Position numbers and translations under genes: made by a program. A DNA stretch of 64,000 nt, taken from positions 3,534,001 to 3,598,000 of the forward strand of contig JANFAH010000004.1 of assembly GCA_024663395.1 (NCBI GenBank), read 5' to 3'. This DNA comes from Pisolithus tinctorius. Its lineage: Eukaryota > Basidiomycota > Agaricomycetes > Boletales > Pisolithaceae. Of the stretch, positions 55,441 to 64,000 are shown in pieces; the first letter of the stretch is position 1; every line of letters begins with the position of its first letter. Under the pieces are notes generated by a model, which saw only the letters and a list, made by a program, of their open reading frames with translations, made no database searches and was not told the origin of the DNA.

Positions 55441-56724
55441 CTATCTCTGCCCATCCCAGTACTTCATCAGCCGACGCTGCACCCAAATCTGCTTCACCAG
55501 CTCCTGATGCTTGAGGAAAATGTTCACTTCATCTGGGGTCATGCTGAGGAAGTAGTCACCGATGTTGATCCAATCGTCTGTCGAGAGCTGTGGCATGCTG
55601 TTGATGTAGTCCATGGCAGCGTCGACGAGGGGATTGGTAGTGGGTGGCAGGGGCAATGGGGCAGCGATCGCGTGCGTGAAATTATTGAGCCTGGAGGTGA
55701 TGGCGGCGATGAATGAACTGCGATCTTCTTCAGCGCGTGCTTTGGCCGACAGGGGCCAAGAGCGCTTCGATCCACCTTCGGACATCGCAACGGACTCGGC
55801 TTTCCTTTTTCCACGACTGATGCTGGTGACGGCCGATGACAATGACGACCCAGCTGATGCATGCGACAAAAAACTTGATGGTGCGGAAGGGGGGATGGAG
55901 TTCGGATCCACGGACTGCATGTCCTCACGACGGTGAGCATTGAGAGCGTGTGTCATGTCGAGGAGGGAGAGGGAGGGAGGGGGGGTAGGAATGGTCGAAG
56001 CGGTGGGGGGTGTGGTAGAGGCAGGAGTATCGAAGGCAGAGGTCGTGGTTGTACAAGGTGTGGTAGTGGCATGTGGCCGGTAGATAAACCGACCTTGGCC
56101 ATGTGAGGGGAGAAGGAGCTCGATGCTGGTGAAGTGGGGGAACCCGGAATTGCGAAACGGCTTCGTGTCTTTGTGCGCCTGACTAGATGTTAGTGGATGA
56201 TCCGACAAGGAAAAAACTACATTACCTTTACATACCGATCCCAAAGATTGGCATTGTCCAGCGAGATCATCGCACCATGCTCGTCGTCGTAAGCAAAGCC
56301 AGAGGCCACCGATTTAAGATTGGTGACGGTGTAGTAGGATTTTTTAAGCTGGATAATTGTTAGCAAGGCAAAAAAAAAGAATGATACGATGACTTACCGC
56401 CTTGAACTTCCGCTCACACGATTCAGCTGTCTTATCACCATTATCCGGACCCAGTGGATGATTATGAGCCATGTGGGCTGCTGCGGCGTTCCACGTAGCC
56501 TTCTTAAAGTTCCCATCACCAGCCTGTGAAAGATGAGAGGCCAAGAAATCCAATAATGCGCCTTCCTCCTCTGTTGTCCATACCGCAGCTTTCTTGCGAG
56601 TCCTGGGTGGAGGCAGGGGGTTCCGCGGGTCTAGAGGATTGATTGTAAGGCCATGCGAGTGCAACGAGCGGGTTGATCCTGCAGATGAGCCAGACATTCG
56701 ATGATCGTAGTAACTGGGTGACAA
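55441..56724 (-). CDS. Harbinger accessory Myb/SANT-like DNA-binding protein
   Basis: Three exons on the minus strand are 56724-56398, 56348-56226 and 56178-55441, with introns of 49 and 47 nt, giving about 395 aa. Exon 1 carries the Myb/SANT-like domain (KKAAVWTTEEEGALLDFLAS, FKKATWNAAAAHM, KTAESCERKFKA). Exon 2 continues with LKKSYYTVTNLKSVASGF and NANLWDRYVK, and exon 3 joins at AHKDTKPFRNSGFPHF. The rest is Pro/Thr/Ser-rich, then helical at the C-terminus (DDWINIGDYFLSMTPDEVN). Proteins of this type bind the transposon ends and help transposase enter the nucleus. All junctions keep frame, so this gene looks intact. Confidence 0.85.
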
Positions 56725-56825
56725 TGGTTCGTACCTCAGGTGGATGCACGTGACAGTTCACATCACGTGAACCTCTTAACCGAAGCTGAAGTCGAAAACT
56801 TGGACTTCGCATTTGCAGGGTGAAC

Positions 56826-57626
56826 GGTGCCTAAGCCTACAACGATTCCCGCACCCCAATTTCGATACCAGAGCAGCTTTGATGAAGTAGCTGCTACTAG
56901 ACGACTCGTAAACCAAGTCTTAGAGGCGAAGATGGAAATTTCTACCAAAGACCTCTTTGCTGTCAGTCCAGAGATTCGCAAGCAGGTCCAAGAACTGGCC
57001 ACGACGAAGAAGATAACGATCGGGAGCTTGGAAACGGCGTCAGAAGCTATGGTGTCACCTGCATGGGCATCCTATGAGCAATACTGGGTCAGAGACACAG
57101 AAGGGAAGTGCGTAGGCCTCGCTATGGCTCCCTTACATGCTGTCGACGGAATCTTGATGGACAAACTTCATGTTGAATGTATTCTGGACAGCGGATGCCA
57201 GGTAGTGGCCTTGCAACGAGAGTTGTGGGAAGCTTTAGAGGCCCCCCTCCATACTGACATGACCATGACTCTGGAGGCCGCTAACCAATCCAAAGAAAGC
57301 ACCCGTGGGGTCATAGAGAACGCGTCCTTGCACATAGGGAATATCGAAGCGCACCTCCAGATTCAGGTCGTCGACCATGCGCCATTTGATCTACTGCTCG
57401 GGTGACCTTTCTTCTGCCTGCTCTCCAGCATCCTATGAGATTTTCCTGATGGAGAACAGTCTCTGGAGATTCGTGACCCTAACACGGGTAGACAGGTATT
57501 AATTCCGACGCGCCCTCGAAACAGACTACAGCCTCTTCCATGGTTCGTAAATCGCGAAGATGAAGAAGACTACTTTGCACGCAAGGAGATGCATTGCCAC
57601 ATGAAACAACCTGAGCAGGGTTTTTA
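56826..57626 (+). pseudogene. Gypsy-4 protease region
   Basis: Open from 56827 (PKPTTIPAPQFRYQSSFDEV) to 57405. The active-site motif is VECILDSGCQVVALQ, followed by the family block VVDHAPFDLLLG. TGA then occurs where GRPF is expected, and again before DFPDGEQSL, both at arginine positions. The remaining sequence to 57626 (TGRQVLIPTRPRN) ends with another stop after PEQGF. Confidence 0.8.
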
Positions 57627-59163
57627 GTGTTGGTCGATGACTCGTTTGGATCACAAGGAGGCCATGATAATGTTTTCTCCATGTGTTCTCTCTACCTTTC
57701 TGATCCTCCTTTGTTACCTTCGAAGCCAGCTTCCCTTTCCTCTACAGACACTACCGAAAATTCTGCTGTGGCATTGCTCTACGATTTACAAAGCAACAGT
57801 ACGCCCCCCATTGATCCGTTCGATTCTAGTTCCGTTTCTTCAAATGACCCCTTCTTATTTTCTACTAGCACTACTGTTTCACCACTGACAGTTTCAGCTT
57901 TACGTTCCACTTACCAGTTCGATCCCATTCTTCATATTTTAAAGTACGAACCTGTAGCGAAGAAGGTCAGGCCTGTACCGACATCGATGCCTGTGGAATT
58001 CCAGGTAGAGCATTGGGAGGCTGAAGATCCTCTCGCAGATTTGCCTGTACTACCTACTCATCCTCCTCTGTTCGTGCCAGGCTCCAGGTTCACCCAGGAA
58101 AGGGCTGACAAGCTCGATCTGGACCCTTTGAAGTTCCTCTGGCCTGCAGAGTTAAATCTGGTACCATGGCTGGTCAAGACGCACAAGACCACCTTCACTT
58201 GGGATGCCACAGAAAGGGGAACCTTCTGAGAAGATATGTTTCTGCCGCTGAAGATACCCACGCTAGCCCACAAACCCTGGGTCGAGCAGAATATCCCCAT
58301 ACCTCCTGCCATTTTTCGTGATGTCATCAGCATAATCAAAGAAAAAATTTCCGCAGGAGTCTATGAACCATCTACTTCATCCTATCACTCAAAATGGTTC
58401 TGCGTAGTCAAGAAGGATGGAAAATCTCTGCGCCTTGTCCATGACTTACAACCTCTGAACGCCATATCTATACAGGATTCAGCCATTCCCCCCTTTGTCG
58501 ACTCGATTGCAGAAGCTTTTGCCTGCCACTCCATCTACGGAATTTTAGAGCTTATGGTCGGATACGATCATCGCACCATACACGATGAATACCGCAATCT
58601 TACTACTTTCCAAACCCCTATCGGTACCCTTCGACTCACTAAACTACCTATGGGCTACACGAATGCTGTCCAGATTTTCCACGGAGACGTCTGTTGGATA
58701 TTGAAGGATGAAATTCTGGAAGTTACCATCCCATTCATCAACGACTGCCCGATCAAGGGCCCCAAATCTCATTACCAAAATTCCGACGGTACCTTCGAGA
58801 CGATCGCACAAAACTCCGGGATCCGGCGCTTCATCTGGGAACATCTGCAGAATGTTAACCATGTCTTGCATCGTCTGCGTCATGCAGGAGCTACCGTTTC
58901 AGCAAAGAAATGCATCATCACCGCACCGTCTATCATTGTGGTTGGGCATAAGGTGTCGTTCGAGGGGAGAATTCCGGACAAAGCTAAAGTCCAGAAAATT
59001 AAAGACTGGCCCTACTGCGCTAACGTCACCGAAGTGCGCGGATTTTTAGGTCTTTGCTCGTATTGTAGGATCTTTATCAAGGATTTCGCTAAGCATGCAC
59101 GTCCCCTCATCGAGCTGACCAAGAAAGACATCTCCTTCGAATATCGCTGTAGGATACCTCCTC
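57627..59163 (+). pseudogene. Gypsy-4 linker and reverse transcriptase
   Basis: A low-complexity Ser/Pro linker (57627-57960) leads to KKVRPVPTSMPVEF and FTWDATERGTF, then TGA at an expected arginine (about 58227). The RT continues with VYEPSTSSYHSKWFCVVKKD, RLVHDLQPLNA, TTFQTPIGTLRLTKLPMGYT and the catalytic box PFINDCPIKGP, followed by FIWEHLQNVNHVLHR, VRGFLGLCSYCRIFIKDFA. The first Asp of the catalytic pair is Asn: the codon AAC follows ATC, so GAC to AAC is a CpG to CpA change. The frame drifts out at about 59150, where the RNase H frame starts. Confidence 0.85.
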
Positions 59164-61113
59164 ATGCAGGAGGGGGAAGATGGAAAACATTACCCTGCGA
59201 GGTTCGGCTCGATAACTCTCAATGACCACGAACGCCGTTACAGCCAAGCCAAACTCGAGCTCTTTGGTCTCTTCCACACTTTACATGATGTCAGACTTCA
59301 CATTTTCGGCATGCGGAATTTAGTTGTCGAGGTTGATGCACGATATATAAAGGGGATGATTAACAATCCAGACTTACAGCCCAACGCAACCATCAACCGC
59401 TGGATTGTGGGAATTCTTTTATTTGACTTCGAGCTCATACATGTCCCTGCTCACAAGCATGCAGCACCAGACGGTCTTTCAAGGAGACTGAAAGCAGAAG
59501 AAGATGAGGATGGAGAAGAGGACTATGAGGAGTGGATAGACAAGTGTGGAGCCTTCGCTGTCAAGCTTTTGAACCGTAGGGAGGCCCGTTTCAAGTCTCA
59601 GCCTTACCCTTCGGAAATTCCGAGTACCTTGTCAGACTCACCTTTGGTCTTGTCACAGAGTCTAGGCATCTATTCCTCCGAACAAACCTCGCCGAGTGTC
59701 TATGAGACGGAAATTCCGCGCTCAGAGAAAGCGATCCAGAGAGAGGAGAGGTTAAAAGTGGTGAAGGAGTTTTTGGAGACGAAGAAGAAGCCAGAAGGAT
59801 TGGAGGGAGGGGAGTTGGAAAGCCTGGTGCGTCTCACCACTCGGTATTTCATCAAAGGAGGAGACCTGTGGAGAAAGGACCCTCATGGACATCACCAACT
59901 AGTAGTCACCCCTCACAAACGACTCGGGATTCTTCGTCAGGCTCATGATGAGCTAGGACACAAGGGTATCTACTCGACCCGCATGCAGCTGCTGACTCAT
60001 TTCTGGTGGCCTATGCTAGAGCAGGACTTCCGCTGGTATGTCAAGTCGTGTCACGAGTGCCAAATACGCTGTTTGGATTGTGTACATATTCCACCAGTCG
60101 TCGCCATCCCCGAGCCCCTATTCTTTAAAGCATATATGGACATGTTCTTGATGCCGAAGTCGAACGGATTTTGCTATGTCACCCAAGCTTGCTGTTCACT
60201 CACTAGTTATCCAGAGTGGGCTATGCTTCGCACAGAAACCAGCAAGACCATCGGAAAATTCATCTTCGAGCAGATCTTGTGCCGTTGGGGTGCTGTTGCA
60301 GAAATTGTCACAGATAATGGTGGTCCCTACATACTCGCCCTCGATTGGCTCTCCAAGACCTTTGGAATTCGCCACATACGAATCTCACCTTATAACTCAC
60401 AAGCGAATGGAGTTGTTGAGCGTTGGCATTTTGATGTGAGGGAGGTGTTGGTAAAGAGTTGCGGCGGGGAAGCATCAAAGTGGTCAGAGGTGGCTCCTAC
60501 AGTGTTCTGGGCAGAGAGGGTTACAATTCACAAGGCAACTGGGTTTTCTCCGTTCTATATGGCTCATGGTGTTGAACCTAGACTCCCCTTTGACCTTGCT
60601 GAGGTGACATTCCTAGCCCCTTTCGAAGCAGAATTTTACTCAACGACAGAACTCATCGCCCATCATGCTCGACAACTCCAGAAACATTCAGAAGACCTCG
60701 CTCACATCCATGATCTCGTTCTGAAGTCTCGCTTTGCTTTGGTCAAAGACTTCGTTGCTCATTTTGCGCACACCATCCAAGACTTCGACTTCGAACCTGG
60801 GTCACTCGTCCTCGTGCGGAATTCACGTATTGAGAGAGAACTAGATTGCAAGACCAAACCATGCTACCTAGGCCCCATGATCGTCATTCGGCGAACCAAA
60901 GGAGGCTCATACATCCTGGCAGAATTAGATGGTGCCATGTCCAAATTCCGTTTCACTGCCTTCCGTCTTTACCCCTATTTCCTGCAGAATAACTCTCATA
61001 TCGAAGTCACGCAGTTGACTGGAATTTCCACAGGCAACTTAGATCGCTTGGAAGACGATTCGCTACCAGACCCCGCACTCGCTGGCATCCCTTTGGATGA
61101 ATCAGATGAGTAG
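59164..61113 (+). pseudogene. Gypsy-4 RNase H (N-terminally deleted) and integrase
   Basis: One 649-codon open frame. It begins in mid RNase H (YPARFGSITLNDHERRYSQAK, VEVDARYIKGMI), so the first ~80 residues that should connect to the RT are deleted and the join is out of frame. Integrase follows: zinc finger HDELGHKGIYSTRM..CHECQIRC, catalytic AYMDMFLMPK, IVTDNGGPY and NSQANGVVERWH (D, D, E all present), then the C-terminal region PGSLVLVRNSRIERELD and YLGPMIVIRRTKGGSY. The length and absence of stops make this the best-preserved integrase frame of the window. There is no chromodomain at its end (LAGIPLDESDE). Confidence 0.87.
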
Positions 61114-61212
61114 CACACCTTTCTCTCTATCTCTTTCTTTCCTCTCTTTCTCTGCTTTTCCTTTCGCTTATATATATACCCTCTTCGTCTCATATAAAAC
61201 AAAACCCTACTC

Positions 61213-61234
61213 AAAAAAAAAAAAAAAAAAAAAA
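61213..61234 (+). repeat. 22-bp A tract between convergent Gypsy-4 genes
   Basis: An uninterrupted run of A starting 100 bp after the integrase stop and followed by ATTCCGC. It may be a relic of a polyadenylated insertion or simple slippage. Confidence 0.7.
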
Positions 61235-61375
61235 TTCCGCTCATCTTCCATCTCTCATCGATTCATTCTCTTTCCCTGCTCCCTTCTTAGCGATATTCCC
61301 GTTCAAAAATACCAAAAGAATCACAAAATAAAACAAAATAAATTCCGCAACCTACTTACGCTACTGTACTCGTAC

Positions 61376-62976
61376 CTACATATCCTTGAGCTGATCCTTC
61401 AACCTCTTCAGCTCCTCACGTTGCCCCTGAACCGCACCAATCTGTCGCTCTACTCGCATCACCAACAGCCCCAGCATCTGGTGAATCTGGGTCAACTCAA
61501 ACTCCTCGTCGTCCGCCCTACCCTCCAACAGTCAGATGCGCTCAGCAAGAGCCTCACGTGTAGTCGACTCGCTCAGGTTTGCGACCGGCGGAGTTTCTGC
61601 GACTGGGGGATCTTCAGGCTCGTCCTGCGCACTGTCGACGGGTGCAGGTGGATTGTCCAATAATCCCGTCGGTCTGCCAAAAAGTCCACCGTCACCGAGG
61701 TCTCCTGGATTGTCCATTGGTGGTGGAGTTAGCTCAGGGTGAGGTCGAGGGGCAGGGGTTGCTGATGGAAGGAAGAGGGGAGGTCGAGGTGCAGGAGGAG
61801 GAGGCATGTTCGAGGTCGATGGGGAACTAGCACGAGGTGTTGGGTGCCCAGGAGTCGGTTCGGAGTTTTGCCTGGGGAGGGGTTTGCGAGCAGGGATCCG
61901 GAGTTTCAGCCCAGTCATCGCTGGAGTTTCAGTTGTCGCTGTTACCGTTACTGACTTGGTCCGTTTATGTGATGGCCCAGCAGCCATCTCTCCACTACCA
62001 GCGTTCTTGCGCTGTGTTACGGTTCAGTGTCCTCATTCTTCACGTCACGATCAGCTCATACTCACCTTCCTACCCACTCTGAGCGACCGGCTACACTTCC
62101 GTTTGGCCTGCCTGCATCGCTCACATGACTCCCCAGGTAGCCCTTTGCACGCTGTGTTTACCTTCGTGCACTCCCTGCATCAAAGGTTGGGGTCAGGTGC
62201 CAGAGCGCCAGCTTTCGATGGGTCAGGGTTAGGTGGGTGTTCGCCTTCGTCGTTCTCCAGCTCATTGACTTCGTCTGTGGCCTGCGGAGTTTTTCTGAAC
62301 GTTAACCATCACACTCGGCATTTCCTGGAGGGTAGGATGTACCTTTTCCTTGCCCTTCCCCTTGCCTGTACTATCCGTCTGTTCCCTCACTGGTTGTCCA
62401 GTCCCCCTCGAAGACTCCCCTGCTTCAGTGTCGCTGGGTGTGCAGCCTTGACCTTCACCTATCATCATTGCTGCCTGTCTGTGCGTGCGCATAGAAGGTT
62501 CCCTTGCCAACCTCTCTGCCTCGAGCTGCACTCTCAACTCTACCCTCTCCTGGTAGTCTTCGAAGATGTCGTCGATGTAGATCCGTCTCTGCTCCACTGG
62601 ACGACGGAGGTCAGCGATGGCGATGGCACCCGGGACTAGAAGGCTTTGGCACATCGCAGATTCCTTGGTGTAGTCGCACATGCACTCATTGCGAACCTTC
62701 AGCATGGAAATTCTGTTGTCATCAACATATTTCCACCACGAGTGTATGCTGGCCTGTGGATCTCTGTCAACGCGTGATGCACTACAGTGGAAGGTTGCTC
62801 ACCCATGTCTTATCCCAGTCCTCCACCCACGCATAGATGGTCTCCAGCCTCTCCTCTGGCTGTGGCACCGCCTCAATCAAGTTCCAGACATGCCCTAGAG
62901 CTGCAGCAAGCGCTGTGGTCGCCTGGTCCCTCATGCTGAACACAGGACGCGTGTCATTGACAGAGTAGGCTTGCAT
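61376..62976 (-). pseudogene. Antisense accessory gene of Gypsy-4 (unknown function)
   Basis: Minus-strand coding-like sequence between integrase and 3' LTR. Segment 62976-62782 starts MQAYSVNDTRPVFSMRDQ and has VWNLIEAVPQPEERLETIY. Segment 62705-62262 is helical and charged (RRIYIDDIFEDYQERVELRVQ, LEAERLAREP) followed by a Gly/Lys-rich stretch (GKGKGKEK). Segment 61987-61376 starts MAAGPSHKRTKSVTV, is Pro-rich, then ends in a coiled coil (QGQREELKRLKDQLKDM, stop). TGA interrupts ERI-LLEGRADDEE at an expected arginine. Exon borders between segments are not resolved. The organisation parallels the antisense gene of Gypsy-1, although I see no sequence similarity. Confidence 0.55.
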
Positions 62977-63244
62977 GGTCGTTGGCAAGAGTTGTGAGAG
63001 TCTGAGAGCGAGGTGGTAGAGTAACAAGGGTGAATCTGACGATGAGAGGGTTTCCAGGCGAGTTTTTTTAATTCCGCAGGGCTGTTGCTGATGCGTTACC
63101 CGTGTGCGGAGTTTTGCTCACACAAGGCGTGTGGCCGAACACGAGCCATCTTTGTTTACGTCACCTGCTGAATCTCCGCTGCCCTTCTGCCATGACTCGA
63201 TGACCTCTGACCGAGGACGGTCAGCATTTGAAGACCCTTGGAGG

Positions 63245-64000
63245 TGTAGGGAGTAGTATACTCCCTGAGGCCAAAATAGGGATGCCAACACCAAAATTCC
63301 GCTGTCACCAAAGTTGACCCCTATCAAAGTTCCACGTCTGTCGTCTTTGGAATTATTGCATCAGCCTCATGCATCAACCTCGTGCACCACCTCGCCCATT
63401 GATCCTTTGGAGCTCCCCTGTCCATCAATAACACACACCAGTCATTGTCCCAGAATTCTGTGTCAACATCAACCTGACACACGTCTATCCAGAATTCCGC
63501 AGTCATGTTGCCTCAACCTCCGCCTCACCACGTAGCCAGGAAATCACGCAGATCATCAGTAAAAACTTCGGTTACCTCTCTCTCTCTTCTCCTGTGAACC
63601 TTTCTCTGCAATGCGAGTACCCCCTTGCATCTACAGCCTCTATCATTCGCGCACTCCATGGTACGATGTACACTTGTCCTGCTGGAATATACCTATCTTT
63701 TCCCATTTGTTTTTCTCAGTTACTACTTAACAGTTTGTCTTCACATGATCCTGTATGGCTTTGACATCTGACACGTCACCCTCTTTGTTTTTCGGAATTT
63801 TGCTTTACCTGCCCCACATTTCTCCGATCAGTACCTTACTATCCATGTACTATATAAGTCCGCCTTAGAGACGAAAAAGAATGATCTTTCAGGACTCACC
63901 ATCCGTGTCACATGCGAGGCTAAGGTGTTCTAAGTGTCCTTGCGTCCTCTGTGTTTGCTGCGTACCTGTGTCTTTGCATCATCTGCGTCCACTGTGTCTC
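63245..64000 (+). repeat. Gypsy-4 3' LTR (partial, cut by window end)
   Basis: Aligns with 50782-51537, with scattered CpG to TpG differences (for example TTTGGAATT for TTCGGAATT near 63347), so the two LTRs have diverged slightly. TATATAA recurs at about 63851-63857. The sequence 62977-63244 before it holds nothing recognisable and should contain the polypurine tract. Confidence 0.88.

Larger units (their letters stand above)
53736..56825. mobile_element. PIF/Harbinger DNA transposon (3.09 kb) in Gypsy-4
   Basis: Terminal inverted repeats start GTTCACCCT at 53736 and end AGGGTGAAC at 56825. About 23 bp match well, including CGAAGTC. The transposon encodes a DDE transposase (plus strand) and a Myb/SANT-like protein (minus strand) in convergent order, the normal two-gene layout of autonomous Harbinger elements. 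I could not find a clean 3-bp duplication (GCT versus GGT outside the repeats). A 30-bp segment with TAATGTAGTCATGTGATGATTATATAAG is duplicated in the left subterminal region (about 53782-53880). Confidence 0.88.
50782..64000 (+). mobile_element. Gypsy-4: Ty3/gypsy element inserted in the Plavaka gene, right end outside the window
   Basis: Matching LTRs begin TGTAGGGAGTAGTATACTCC at 50782 and 63245. The gag-pol order is gag, protease, RT, RNase H, integrase on the plus strand, with no chromodomain visible. A PIF/Harbinger transposon splits the gag-pol junction and an antisense gene lies before the 3' LTR. The RT box reads PFINDCPIKG (family PFIDD), a defect. The element keeps many CpGs. A heptamer, AATTCCG or its complement, is scattered through LTRs, gag, pol and 3' region (25 exact copies). 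Confidence 0.9.

Noticed and set aside
53735..56826. A 3-bp or 4-bp target duplication for the Harbinger element
   Set aside because: No identical bases can be placed outside the inverted repeats without shortening them arbitrarily, so none is claimed.
61205..61240. A tract as a retrogene poly(A) tail
   Set aside because: No LINE/SINE-type body or duplication is visible next to it, so only a simple repeat is annotated.

Overview
The window is repeat-dominated nuclear DNA of a filamentous basidiomycete, most likely an Agaricomycete. The evidence is 46-59 nt GT..AG introns with fungal-style borders, and a set of families typical of mushroom genomes: KDZ transposase, Plavaka (CACTA-like) transposase, a Helitron-type N-terminal domain, Ty3/gypsy chromoviruses, PIF/Harbinger, and SNTX/MACPF-like proteins. 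The genus cannot be fixed from sequence alone. I see no rRNA, tRNA or CRISPR array. Most of the 64 kb is mobile DNA inserted into mobile DNA.

Layout. 1-690: left-truncated KDZ transposase pseudogene. 2300-10448: complete but decayed chromovirus 'Gypsy-1' (minus strand; 5-bp duplication TATGG; antisense zinc-cluster-like gene between integrase and 3' LTR). 10655-14566: piled-up copies of a 1.84-1.88 kb TG..CA unit called 'X' here. 14567-15656 and 28928-about 34261: two halves of a chromovirus 'Gypsy-3', split by a second chromovirus 'Gypsy-2' (15657-28927, duplication TATAA). Gypsy-2 is itself hit by X copies in its 3' LTR, its gag and its 5' LTR, and the last of these contains a further X copy. 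34901-39847: two divergent SNTX/MACPF-like genes on a near-perfect inverted repeat, the only convincing host-type genes. 39848-43980: unique sequence with a Helitron-type remnant. 43981-44714: solo LTR of the Gypsy-1 family. 44720-46194: decayed unknown gene. 46797-50781: Plavaka transposase pseudogene with an X copy near its C-terminus, broken at its other side by 'Gypsy-4' (50782 to beyond the window). Gypsy-4 carries a two-gene PIF/Harbinger transposon (53736-56825) in its gag and an antisense gene near its 3' LTR.

The most unusual material. (1) The X family: every complete copy checked is flanked by a 4-bp duplication built around CpG (CCGG, GCGG, GCGC/GCAC), and the same target position was hit more than once. 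(2) An uninterrupted 159-codon frame of identical length in seven of eight X copies. (3) Element-specific dispersed heptamers: AATTCCG/CGGAATT 25 times in Gypsy-4 and GGCAGAG about 20 times in Gypsy-1. (4) Two unrelated gypsy lineages that both carry an antisense gene between integrase and 3' LTR. (5) The palindromic SNTX-like gene pair.

Decay. Most internal stops in the older elements are TGA where an arginine is expected (CGA to TGA), and in two reverse transcriptases a catalytic Asp has become Asn by a CpG to CpA change. This is the footprint expected of methylated-CpG deamination. X copies and gypsy elements differ visibly in CpG content, giving a relative age order.
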